DNA of 64,000 bases from Hysterangium stoloniferum (taxonomy: Eukaryota > Basidiomycota > Agaricomycetes > Hysterangiales > Hysterangiaceae): the NCBI GenBank assembly GCA_015178975.1, contig WHVD01000054.1:124001-188000 (forward strand), given 5' to 3'. Made by a program: the position numbers and the translations under genes. Below the pieces are notes generated by a model. That model was not told where the DNA came from. It did no database searches and was given only the letters and a program-made list of their open reading frames with translations. Below, piece by piece: positions 23,059-33,538 of this stretch (its first letter is position 1; every line of letters starts with the position of its first letter).

Positions 23059-25231
23059 TTAATGATGGAATAATCTGAGGTTGGTGTGTGCAAAGACAAT
23101 CTGGTGTTCATCGGCAGCTTTAATACATTCTTCATCCATCACGCTTCCAGATGGTGCTGCAAGGTATCGAGCGCCGCTCTTTCTCGCCCTGTGCACATTA
23201 TCGGCGAAAGGGAAAAAAGCATCACTTGAACAAGCCACGCCGTCTAACTTGGCAGCATGTTCTTGCTTCTCTTGTTGACTTAGTGCTTCAGGAACGACGT
23301 CAAAAAGACTCTCCCACTGTGCCTTTTCCCCACCTTCAAGCTGTTCCCCACCCACGAATAGATCGATGGCGTTGGCCTTTTCCGGGCGCTTGACGCCTTT
23401 CTTGAAAGGTAAAGATAAGACCCGAGGGTGATGCCTAAGCCACCAATTGTCCGCTTTTGAACCAGCAAGCCGAGTGCAATGTATACGTGACTGTTGACCT
23501 GCCCCAAGACCCACAAGCGCGCCTCGGAAGGCGTACGCTACACTGTTCGATTGGGTATATTTTAGGGCCAACGTTGCCACGATAAGATCAATGAGCGCTT
23601 GTTCGGGCATCTAAGCGAACAGATAAGTAACTATGGTCGGACCATATAAGTCGGCTCACCGTTTTGTTTGAGCTAACAATGTTTTCAAATAGCGATGCGT
23701 CTATTCTGGCGTCATTTCGATTCTGTTGGAGATATACCCCATATACTTGTCGTGTTTCCCGAGATTGTGGTTTGTAAGCAGGATCCATCTGAAAAGGACA
23801 CTGCTAAGTTCATGTGGCTTGGCACGTGTGTAGGGATGCTTACTTGTAATACTGTGTATTTACCCCCCTTCTTTTTTTTCAGGAGATCCAATGCTTCATC
23901 AGAATAGCCGGGTGCGATAATTCCATCTGACACTTCACGGGAGATGATACGTGCCGTGGCCAGATCGCAAGGATCAGACAAGGCTATGAAGTCGCCGAAA
24001 GATGACATCCTGTCTGCTCCTGAGAACATTTTATGAGGGACAGAAAGCAAGCAGGAAAAGTTCACGAACCTCGAGCACGTGCATACGCGGCTGCCAAAGG
24101 AGTAAGGGGTTCTTTCAAATCGTCAACCCCGTAAACCTGCTTCTCGATACCATTAAGTTCAACCCCTACGGCAGCGCCAGCTGGGGAAACATGCTTGAAG
24201 GAAGCCGCTGCAGGTAGCCCGAGTATTTCCCGCAGCTCGGCAACCAAAGCGTACGAGTTGAGTGCGTCCAAAAGGTTAATATAACCAGGAGAGCCAGCAA
24301 GCACTAAAAGTCAATCATGATGAGGGATGAACACCGATCGATAACAACGGATAGTCGACCTTTGAAAGGGAGTTCCCCATTGGTAACATATGCCTGAGCT
24401 GGTTTCTGATGAGGGTTGGCACCATAACGAAGAGGAAGGCGCTGGACTGGTCCAGCTAATTCATCTCCAAGGTTAGCAGATGCGTATTGCTGTCTGAAGT
24501 AGCTGCTTATAGCTTCGTCATAGCTTGCTGTGGCCTCAAAGGCTTTTAACGCCAAAGTCTTTCTCATATTTGCACCAACATCGCCATTACCAGCTTTCAA
24601 TGCTTTCAGGAAGCGTGGATAATCTGCAGGATCGGATAATACGCAGACGCGTTCGTGATTCTTGGCGGCGGCTCTTAAGAGGGTGACACCACCAATATCG
24701 ATTTCCTCGATAGCGGCAGGAAGGGTACTATCGGGCTTCGCAATGGTGTCCTCAAAAGGATAGAGGTTACAAACCACGATTGAGATTGGGGTGATGTTAT
24801 GCGTCTCGAGATCCTTCCGATCAGACGGTATGTCTCGAGCCAGAATTCCTGACAGAAAAAAAGGGCCAGTTGGTGGCCCAGGCGATCACGACATTAGAGA
24901 GAAAAACATACCACCATGGACTGCCGGATGGAGAGTTTTGACTCGGCCACCCAACATCTCGGGAGCCTTCGTGATGTCTGCAACGTCCCTGTGGTTGTCT
25001 TAGACCAGCAGACTAGCCATTTTGAAGCAAAAAAACCGTACTCTATAGGAACCCCAGCATCTCTAATCTTTTTTGCGGTTCCTCCAGAGCCAAGGAGTCG
25101 AACGCCACTTTCATGCAAACCTTGCGCTAGCTCTACAAGATTGCTCTTATCGTATACGGAAAGAATAGCTGTAAAGGGTCAATTTGACAGAATGAATGGC
25201 ATGGATTCAACCTGCCTGTGGTTCCAAACAT
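23059..25231 (-). CDS. ADE17: Bifunctional AICAR transformylase/IMP cyclohydrolase
   Basis: It catalyses the last two steps of de novo purine synthesis, AICAR to FAICAR to IMP, in the cytosol. The N-terminal cyclohydrolase part has [55 protein letters not shown] and [12 protein letters not shown]. The transformylase part has [30 protein letters not shown] (the KH pair), [11 protein letters not shown] and, at the C-terminus, [10 protein letters not shown] and [19 protein letters not shown]. All expected motif blocks are present. The first exon is only 16 bases (25216-25231, MFGTT) and is joined to exon 2 (upper end 25168) by an apparent GC-AG intron of 47 bases (CAG|GCAGGT). It is convergent with the HD-domain gene, with 51 bases between stop codons. 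Confidence 0.93.
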
Positions 25232-25519
25232 TATTCTTTGATGAGGTTTAAATGAAACGTTATAAGCAATACTGCTGAAGTAACTTTTAAGAGACCTGAA
25301 AATTTGTACTGGTCACGTGGTCACACTGATCATTTAGATAAGATTGTAGTCTCGCATCGCTGGACGTATTCTCGCACTTTGCATGCTCGTTCTTAGGGCA
25401 CAGGCAATTGTGCAGTTGCTCTTTGTAGTGAACATATTTACTTAGTTAATCTACAAGTACTTATACACAGATGTCAATACAGAAGAAAGGTCAGATAACT
25501 GCAGTAAAACCTTCTCCCT

Positions 25520-28218
25520 TTAACGCCCAGATCCTGGGGCCTGCTGAGTCTGTTGGACATGTTGTGCCCTCATCGCGGCAGCCATCATCTGCTGCTGTTG
25601 GTATTGTTGCGTATTAATTTGCACTGGGGTCATGGGTGTACCCCCTCCACGTCCAGCAGCGAGTCTCCATCCCATATATTGACCAGGTGGGGCCTGTCCG
25701 CCTGGCATATTCGGTAAACGCATTCCATTCATCATGCCCGGGTAGTATGCCCCTACGGGGGTATATGGCATCTGCGGATGCATTATCGGGTGTGAAGGGT
25801 CGTGGCCTTGCGTGTTACGCGCTACAGATGCCTGTTGATGTTGTTGAGGAATGGGATGTGGAGGCATCGCCTGAGGATGATGCCCAGGCTGTCCTGGTAA
25901 CGCAGGGTTAAACCTGGCCTGTTGTGGTAAATGCATATTAAATTGATGGTTAGGGTGAGGGTGAGGCATTTGGTACGAATGTTGTGGCGTCGTAGTTACC
26001 GGTTGTGGTTGTGGTTGTGGTTGTGGTTGAGGCTGTGGATGCGGTTGAGGCTGTGGTTGCGGCTGTGATTGTTGGGGGGAATGTGGGCTTTGGGAATGTG
26101 GTGGCAGCGAGTCACGCGAAAGTAGCTGCTGATTAGGTGCCATGGGACTACCACGAGGATTTGCATTAGGATTTTGGGCCATACCGGGCTGGTTTTTATA
26201 AACTTGACTTTGAGGGAAACTAGCGGGGTTCGGGAATCCTGGCGGCGCTGTGGCGTATTGGGAGACTTGTTGGGGTGGCTGTTGTGTCGGTATTTTCTTT
26301 TTGCCTTGAGGTGGCTGCGATAAGTATTGTACAGAGGGAATGGGGGGTTGCCACGCTGCTTGCATTTCCTTCACAGAGTTTGTTAAATTTCTGGTCAGAA
26401 TATAGAAATATACAATACAGCTTACCGGCGGAACAGCTTGTGGTGGAGGGTGTGCTGGCTGTGGTTGTGGTTGTGTCGGTTGCGTATGTGGTTGCCCAGT
26501 TTGAGCCTGTGCATGTGGCTGCGGCTGTGGATGTGGAGCTTGTGCATGTGGATGCGCAGCTTGCGTTTGTGGATGTGCAGCTTGCGTCTGTGCATGTGCA
26601 GCCTGTGCATGTGCATGTGCAGCTTGCGTTTGTGCATGTGCAGCTTGCGTCTGTGGATGTGCAGCTTGCGTCTGTGGATGCGCAGCTTGCGTCTGTAAAT
26701 GTGCAGCTTGCGTCTGAGGATGTGCAGCTTGCAGCTGTGGGCGTGCAGGCTGCGTCTGTTGGTGTGTAGCTTGCGCCTGAGGATGTGCAGGATGTGCGAC
26801 CTGTGTTTGTGGATGGGAAACTTGCTGTGCTGGCGGCTCCTCGGGCTTCTTTAATACACTTTTCCTCTTTGGATTATGAATCCCTCCCTGAGTTGGAGGT
26901 GGGTGTGAAGGTGGATGCGGACTCATGGAAGCCTGCGGTAGCTGTGAGTACTGTGCAGGAAGATTCGACGGCGTCGCGGCGCCAGACGTGTCGACAGGCG
27001 TCCTACTCATAGGTGGAATAGGAACAGGCTTTCGTTGGTCGTGCACAGGCGACGGGGTAGGAACAGGAGCGGTATTTGGCACCGGTTTCACCTTCCCCTT
27101 CCCTAGCAACACCTGAGCATCGGCAACGCCCGTTTTCTTCACTGGCTTGAAGTTGATTTTCGTTTTCTGCTCCTCTTGAGTTGTGGGTGCAGAGAGCGAG
27201 AGCGGTGCTGGCGCCGGGGCACTCCCAGTGGGTGGAGGAGGATGGTGACTCGCTGGCTGCGATGGAGGGGGTTCCTTCTTCTGTAGCTCCACCTTAAGAG
27301 TATACTTGTTCTGATCGTTTTTGAACGCAATATCGTTGAGAATGTCAAACGTGGATCTTTTGCCCTGACTAAAACCAATCATGGATGAGATGCGGTTCTG
27401 CAATTGGTGGGTATACTCACGTGGCAGGTGGTTTTCCACGCTGAGGATGCATGTATTGAGACATGAGTTTCGCTCGCTTGGCCTTGTCATTTTCGTCCTC
27501 TTCAGGTTCTTGAATTTGTTTGCGTTTGCGAAGAACGGTATCAGGAGAAGTGGTTGCTCTAATTACTGTGTTAACTACCCGGGTATAATGGACATCGGGC
27601 TCCAAGAAAAGAGGAGGGCACATCTGGTTCTACAAGCGTGCAGGATGTTTAGATAGAACAGGATAGTTAAGATACCGTAGACAAACAAACCAGAATTTCT
27701 GCCTCATGCTGTATAGCTTGCATGTCTGTCCAAGTGTTTCCACTTTTGGCATTCAACAAACAAATATCTGCATGTATCGACTCGGCATTAGGCTGCAATA
27801 CCGTTCGTACACATTCCGGTTCTTTGGTAGGTGCCACTCGTGGCTTCCTATGATCGGTTGTCTCTACAATCATACATCCTGAATACGTTTAACTTATATA
27901 GTGTTTCGTGGTGGCTTTCTAGAATTTACAGACCTTCGTAATATGGAACATTGGCTGCCTGAAATACCTCGATAAAATCAACGGGTATTCGTAAAGCCCG
28001 AACCTCCTCCAGTATAACCTTGAAAATGATCGATGGATATGCACCAAAGACGCATTGTAAGGACTAACCGACACGGGTTGTGTATACAGGAACTTGCTAT
28101 GGCCTTTGTTAAGCGTCCAGTGATCATCATATAGGTCGATGGTGAACGATGGCGGGGATTTCTTATACTTTGCAAGAAAATTCTTTGCAAAACTGGGCTG
28201 ATTATAAGTAAGAGCCAT
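25520..28218 (-). CDS. SPT20: SPT20, SAGA complex subunit, with a Gln/Pro/His repeat tail
   Basis: Six exons (28069-28218, 27934-28018, 27691-27878, 27421-27629, 26426-27368, 25520-26368) sum to 807 residues. SPT20 is a structural subunit of the SAGA transcription coactivator in the nucleus. The N-terminal Spt20 domain reads YKKSPPSFTIDLYDDHW, then LRIPVDF, VPYYEGCMIVETTDHRKPR and HAEILV-type spacing up to about residue 210, followed by a basic KRKQIQ...KAKRAK run. From about residue 230 the protein is low complexity, with a seven-residue repeat (AHPQTQA type) and a QP dipeptide run. The intron at 27369-27420 (52 bases) is needed to switch frame; a shorter 23-base alternative fails. The intron 26369-26425 is a multiple of three, so its retention would also be translatable. 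Confidence 0.87.
25996..26066. repeat. Short 6-base repeat encoding a Gln-Pro run in SPT20
   Basis: On the plus strand, GGTTGT/GGTTGA/GGCTGT hexamers repeat about eleven times. On the coding (minus) strand this gives alternating Gln-Pro with a few Pro-His. Confidence 0.8.
26440..26830. repeat. 21-base coding minisatellite in SPT20
   Basis: Read on the minus strand, it encodes degenerate seven-residue units built on A-H-P-Q-T-Q-A, with variants such as AHAQTQA, AHAHAQA and AHPHAQA. About a dozen recognisable units are present. Neighbouring units at 26550-26720 are nearly identical at DNA level, which suggests expansion by slippage or unequal exchange. Confidence 0.85.
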
Positions 28219-28318
28219 GAGGCTTGAGGCCTGAGGTTGACAGCACTAGCGGCACGGCTATGACACAGTGGCAGAACGCCACAAATGGGAAGTTCGGAGC
28301 CTCAATTCTGACCACAGC
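28219..28318. promoter_or_regulatory. Bidirectional promoter between SPT20 and HGH1
   Basis: Exactly 100 bases lie between the divergent start codons. The stretch is GC-balanced with no obvious TATA box. It is called a promoter from the arrangement only. Confidence 0.5.
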
Positions 28319-30009
28319 ATGGAGAGCCAGCTGCTGCAAGTGAGTATTTCAGCCACTGTTATAGGCAAAATGTTTATTCGTCATAGCTCTTGCCCTTCCT
28401 ACACGATCGTAATCCCCAAGTTAGGCAACTCGCTTTAGAGAACCTACTGGGACACACTGCAACGGACTCTTCTTATAGAAGTATATTTTTTGCAGACCGA
28501 AAGGGAGGCGGAGGTCTTCAGTCTCAAAAAGATATCGAACTTGTGCGGGATCTGAAGCTGTTATGTCGTGATCACCTGGCATGTCCTTCAACGTTTGATT
28601 TGGGCTTGTGGGCAAATTTTTCTGAGCTTCGCAAACCAGGCTATTGCGCATGACGCTTTTCGTGCACTCATTAATCTCTCTGATTCACCCGAATGGGCAA
28701 ATCCACTGTCTGAAACGTCTTTTCTTGTTTTCCTCGTTTCATACATCCTAGTCAGTCGCCAGCGTCCACTTTATTCAGGCTGCACTTATCCACCACTGCT
28801 GACTGACACCAGCATCCCCCCTCTGTTCTCGCCGACCTGGCAGCCATGCTTCTCTCCAATATCACAGCTCAACAGTCTACCTGTGCCAAGCTCTTGACCT
28901 TGAAAATTCCCGTCATATTAGACGAGTCGTTGAAAATCTGCTTTTATCCAACACAGTCGAGATCGGGAACGTCCCCCCCTCCTTCTTTGCCACCTAATAA
29001 GGAAGTTATGGAAGTTCTAGCCCTCCCTCTTCTCCTTGATGCATTTGTGACTAGTGCCAAGATCAGGGCCCCTGGTGGTGATCAGGCTGCGATTCGGAAG
29101 GGCGAGCTCAATTTTCTATCGAGTGTCTTTGCTAACATGAGCGTGGTGCGTATGATCGACTACATGAGGACATACGTTTCGGGCCTGATGACGGGTTGGA
29201 AACTATTCGCCGACAGACGCCATCAGGGCGTTTGTTTTTCTTAACACCACGTTCAACAGATGCATTAACTTTGAACACGCATAGTGCCAACGCGGAGTAC
29301 CCCCTATCTAGACTGGTTCCATTCACTGAGCATCCCGATACCATTAGACGGGGTGGCATTGTTACTGTGATAAAGTTAGTGCCAATATTCCCTGATAATA
29401 GTGTTCCGCAACGGGGAATCCTATAGAAATTGCGCATTTCATGCACCGGCTCATCGCGCACTGCTATCCTCAGAAGACGAGGAGGTAGCGATCCCTCCTT
29501 CCGAGCTTTATGCGCCGGGAATTAATTTACTTCCTGCAATTCTACTGCCGCTGGCTGGCCCGGAGGAATTTGACATTGAGGTAATCTTCTTCTGCTGAAA
29601 TAACGTTCCGGCAATTTCAATAAAAGGGCATCTCGAATAGGATCAAGAGAAATTGCCGCCTGTCTTGCAGTTCCTACCGTCCACCAAGACACGTGAGCCT
29701 GATAGCGTGTTACGATTAACACATATAGAGGCGCTACTGTTGTTATGTACAACACGGTGGGGCCGGGAATTCCTTCGGGAAAATGGTGCCTACGAAATTG
29801 TACGAACAATGCATGAGACAGAACAGATTGATAAGGCAAGTCGTGTTATTTTATTGTGCACAGCTACCTCACAGGACTGCGGCATCCTGAAGATTTCAGA
29901 ACATATTGAGCGGCTGGTCAATTTGCTCATGAGGGATGAAGGGAACGACACAGAGGATAACACCGTAGAGGAGAATGTCTCAGAAGACGAGAGAATTGAA
30001 GAAGTTTGA
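28319..30009 (+). CDS. HGH1: HGH1 family protein, eEF2 folding chaperone adaptor
   Basis: Seven exons (28319-28339, 28387-28578, 28640-28750, 28813-29145, 29217-29374, 29427-29580, 29641-30009) sum to 445 residues. HGH1 is an armadillo-like cytosolic protein that helps elongation factor 2 fold with the TRiC chaperonin. Family blocks: LLPFLHDRNPQVRQLALENL, LVRDLKLLCRDHL-AIAHDAF, RALINLSDSPEWANPLS, NFLSSVFANMSV, TPSGRLFFLTPR, IKNCAFHAPAHRALL, LLPAILLPLAGPEEFD and RLTHIEALLLLCTTRWGREF. The junction DHL|AIAH requires a GC-AG intron (CTG|GCATGT, 28579-28639). The C-terminus is acidic. It is slightly longer than the yeast protein. Confidence 0.88.
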
Positions 30010-30871
30010 CGCAGGCCATTCGAGGCCCCTGCATTGACTTGTATTTTAGACTCGTGTTCGGTGATGTTTGATATATGATGATGGTTGGCACGAGCTCGCC
30101 ACATGATTCAATTGGATGTCGTCAATTTGCCTGCCTGGTGGCTATTGGTCAGTTATTTGTCAACTGTATCAGTACCGGTTGCACGCTTGGAGCGCAATTA
30201 AGCTTCCCAGCATTCAATTTGCAGTCTTGGTATACAAATGTCACCACCACATTCGTCGAGTGCTTAGATTTTTCCCACATGTGTAGGAAATCTAAGTATG
30301 TTATCCTATGTTGGTCCAGTGATCTGGCACATGCCAGAGTTGATTAACATTAATATCTCTGCGTAATACTCCCAAAATACTACTAACTAAATGCGTGCTA
30401 ACCCTGAGGGCACCACGCTTAACCCTTTTTTTCAACCGAGCATCCCGGCTATGAGTGACCAGACTCGAGGCACAGATCAATCAACACACTTAGCACTTAG
30501 CAAGTGATCGACCGGAACTGGTTGCTCAGTAGTCACATCGTTCCCGATCCAAGTGCTACTATATATGACTGTGAAATAGATAGTTACAACAGAATAATAA
30601 TTTATGGTATCATATCAACAACGGAATAGGTATGTATACAGCGAAGGCGTTACAAAAAAAATAGGGAATTCAGCTCGTGGTTACAGTAGGTGAACATCGG
30701 CATTATTGCCCGAGAAAATTAATGCAACAGGGAAAAAAAGAAAAAAGAAAAGAAAGTAATAACACAGTAGACGAATGAATACACCTACTATGCGTAATAC
30801 GGTAAATTAAGCCTTGAAGCCCCTCGCGGAGGTCTTGGTATGAGACTAGCATATATGCAGACGAAATTAAT
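30010..30871. other. Convergent gap between HGH1 and the GATA factor gene
   Basis: About 860 bases, AT-rich, likely two 3' untranslated regions. There are A-rich runs near 30653 and 30734-30756. No open frame here shows a motif, and I see no RNA gene. Confidence 0.5.
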
Positions 30872-32549
30872 CTAACGTCTCCCCTGGTGATCGCCACGAC
30901 CCGAATGTCCTTGTAATTCCTCGAAGGAATCTTCTTCGCTATCGTCTCCCTCTCCTCCAGAGAATGCGAGGCCATCCCGTTCATCATCATCTTGTGCGAC
31001 ATGATGCTGGGAAGAAATACCCACACTTCCCGATCCTAACGCATAGCTGGGGACAAAGTTGTCAGGCACAGTGCCCGCAGCACTGGCTGCTGCATAAGCA
31101 GCTGCCCCTTCCATGATCGTCCTTCCCGCCGCGTCTCGCCCCCGTTTTTTGATCTGATACAGATTACGTTAAGAAGCACCGTTAGGCGAGACAAAAGTGG
31201 CGACTCACTAGTTTCGCATACACAAGCCCACAGGCATTGCATAATGTTCGAGGACCTAGTAATCACACACAATCAGTTCCTGACAGAAGAAATAAGCACC
31301 GTACCATACGTACCTAATGGTCCTCTCCGCCATTCGGGGGTTGATGTAGCCCCACAGCCCATACATTTCTGTACTTCTGGGGCACTAGAATCCGTCGTCC
31401 GCTATTAAAGAGCGAATTGCAAAATCCACCCAAACAGCTAAAGAAGTTTCGACACACATACCTGTCTTTTCGGATTAGAACCTTTAGGAATATTATCATC
31501 CTTTGGGACGTGCGGGCGTGACGGTGGGGACGGTGATCGAGGTGGCGGTTCACCTTGGTCGGACGGACGGAATTGGCGGATCCCTTCAAGTGCACATTCG
31601 TATAAAACATCGATAGCGTCTGCAGAAGGGAGGCCGGAAGGTTGAGTGTTAGATATTGACGGTGGCGTACTAGATTGATTAGCATTATCGAGAATTGATC
31701 GGTAAGTCTGAGTTAACTGGAAGCCAGTCACGAATAACGGGAGTGGGCAAACGCGGTGGCGGACGGAAAAAAAGTCGTTCTAACCTTAAGAAAATCAGGT
31801 CTCTGTAGAGATTGAAACCGTGAGCTTAATGGGAGGACATTTGCCTCGCGTTGTTTGCCTTTTGAATCCGATAAGGCTACACCTCGACCGGAGCTGAGCA
31901 GGGGCGGTCGCGCCGGTTCTGCGTGGGTGGAGTATGATGTATCTGAAGTGCGGTACTGAGTGGCGGACTGTTGGGATGACTGGGGCCCTGTGTCCCCTCT
32001 AGCATGCTCCGGACTCAGGGAAGAGTCCGTGGGTGTTTGGGGGTATTGAGAGTAAGAAGCACTCCAGGGAAGACCTGAGGGAATCGGGTATTGCTGCTGC
32101 TGAGAGTGCTGCTGCTGAGATTGAGCATAGGGAATGTATGAAACGCCATATCCCTGCGACGCTTGGCCCACGGGTGTACGTGAAGGCTCAGAAAGCGAGT
32201 GAGGCGTTCGCATGCGGGGGAGTGAATTATGGGTAAAGTGGGGGGTATCGTATGATGGTGGTGAGGGAGGCGAGTAGTGTTGCTGCTCATACGAGTAGTG
32301 TGGATTTTGGGTTAAATGCGATGATGATGAAGACGAATGTAAATAGCGAGACTCGGAGGACGACATGTGTCCTGGGGGGTTGGAGTCGGCGCTGTGTCGC
32401 AGATAAGTCACTGGGACCGGTTGGGATGAGACACGACGACCCCCCAACGCGCCTTGGATTGAGTCGTAGCGAACGACGTTGGCCGACTGGGAAGGATCGT
32501 TGGCCAGTGGGTGTGCAAGAGGCGATTGATGTGGCTGAGGGAGCGACAT
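30872..32549 (-). CDS. GATA-type zinc finger transcription factor
   Basis: Five exons (31785-32549, 31462-31716, 31314-31401, 31209-31255, 30872-31153) sum to 478 residues. The finger spans exons 3-5: KCMGCGATSTPEWRRGPLG, PRTLCNACGLVYAKL, then a basic IKKRGRD tail. The four Cys have the spacing C-x2-C-x18-C-x2-C, the class with the 18-residue loop seen in White Collar-type fungal factors, not the 17-residue AreA class. The long N-terminus is Ser/Gln/Tyr/Pro-rich and likely an activation or interaction region. I see no PAS domain, so it is not simply a WC-1 orthologue. The C-terminus is acidic. The chosen ATG at 32549 excludes a hydrophobic in-frame extension to 32750 that looks like leader sequence. 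Confidence 0.88.
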
Positions 32550-33538
32550 CTCGGAGCGGGGCGCGACTTGGTCATTATCAAGCGCGACGAGGCATGCTAT
32601 ACGTGGGATGTGGATCAGCGGAGTTGTAAGAAAAAAACGCGGAAAAATAAAAACGGAATATAATGAGAAAGGGCTAGGCAACAAAATGGGGAAACCCGAG
32701 CGCGAAAATACATAAACACGAGCACAAAACGCGAGGGATAAGAAAAACAAGGTTGGAACGTGGACGACCAGCGTTCAGGCGCGTCAAAGAAGGCATGCAG
32801 CAACTTGGCGAGACTAGAGAGCACGAGGAGAAGCAGCACAGATGGAAACGCGAGACACATACCCTCTTGCACAGCTGAGAGGACGCGATGGCCGGCTGGG
32901 GAACTGGGTCGTCGTCCGTGAGCTTATTTGAGGCGCACAGAATGAGAACTAAAATACCTTATAATAACGAATTATAGCGGTGATTGCAGTTATTGCGGTC
33001 TAATAGGTAACGAACTTTAATAAACCATATAAAATATGAAAATATCCCATCACCTTTCCAGGCCGTGCTGACTCGGCTAGAGAAGGGACCAAGCCGACGT
33101 GACGTGTGTGGAGATGGCGAGGCCGATCTACAGAATATTGAGACAACGTTGGGGTGTCGGCGGGGGCAGCAGCGACGAAGACAGCGACGACGACTGAGGA
33201 ACGACAAGGACAGCGAGAACAACGACGCTAGACTTCAGGGACGACGAGTCAGGCTATTCGCTGGCTCCTATTTCCTGACTGCTTAACTTGGACTAATTTG
33301 AACGCTGTCCAAAGCTGAGCATACAAAATCGGGATCATTTGTATCACCTGCTCACTTTACTTAAACTCAGGCACGCTGCATTAACTCACATATACTTAAA
33401 TGGCGAAACGAACTGTGCCGCGCGAAGCGTGTAAAAATCCATGTTAAATGTGTGGATTATATGTAGTGAAGCCAAAGTGAGGGGCATCTGACAGCTCAGA
33501 TCACAACTAGTATCCTCATTCCCATCCTAGCCCCTCCA
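32550..33538. other. Gap upstream of the GATA factor
   Basis: Nearly 1 kb that should hold the GATA factor promoter and long 5' leader plus the 3' end of the next minus-strand gene. A purine-rich stretch at 33160-33240 (CGACGAAGACAGCGACGACG type) is simple-sequence-like. I see no gene. Confidence 0.45.

Noticed and set aside
26275..26769. Plus-strand open frame of 164 codons with a Val/Ala/Gln repeat.
   Set aside because: It is the antisense of the SPT20 repeat region, open only because the 21-base repeat lacks stops in that frame.
26440..26830. Regular repeats resembling a CRISPR or structural array.
   Set aside because: Units are contiguous without unique spacers, are coding and in frame with SPT20, and the genome is eukaryotic.
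27399..27421. A 23-base intron GTGAGT...TTGCAG in SPT20.
   Set aside because: Too short to splice and gives the wrong frame; the acceptor 29 bases further makes a 52-base intron with correct frame.
32550..32750. In-frame extension of the GATA factor with a strongly hydrophobic stretch.
   Set aside because: A transcription factor would not be expected to carry it, and the Met at 32549 begins the polar sequence; read as 5' leader.
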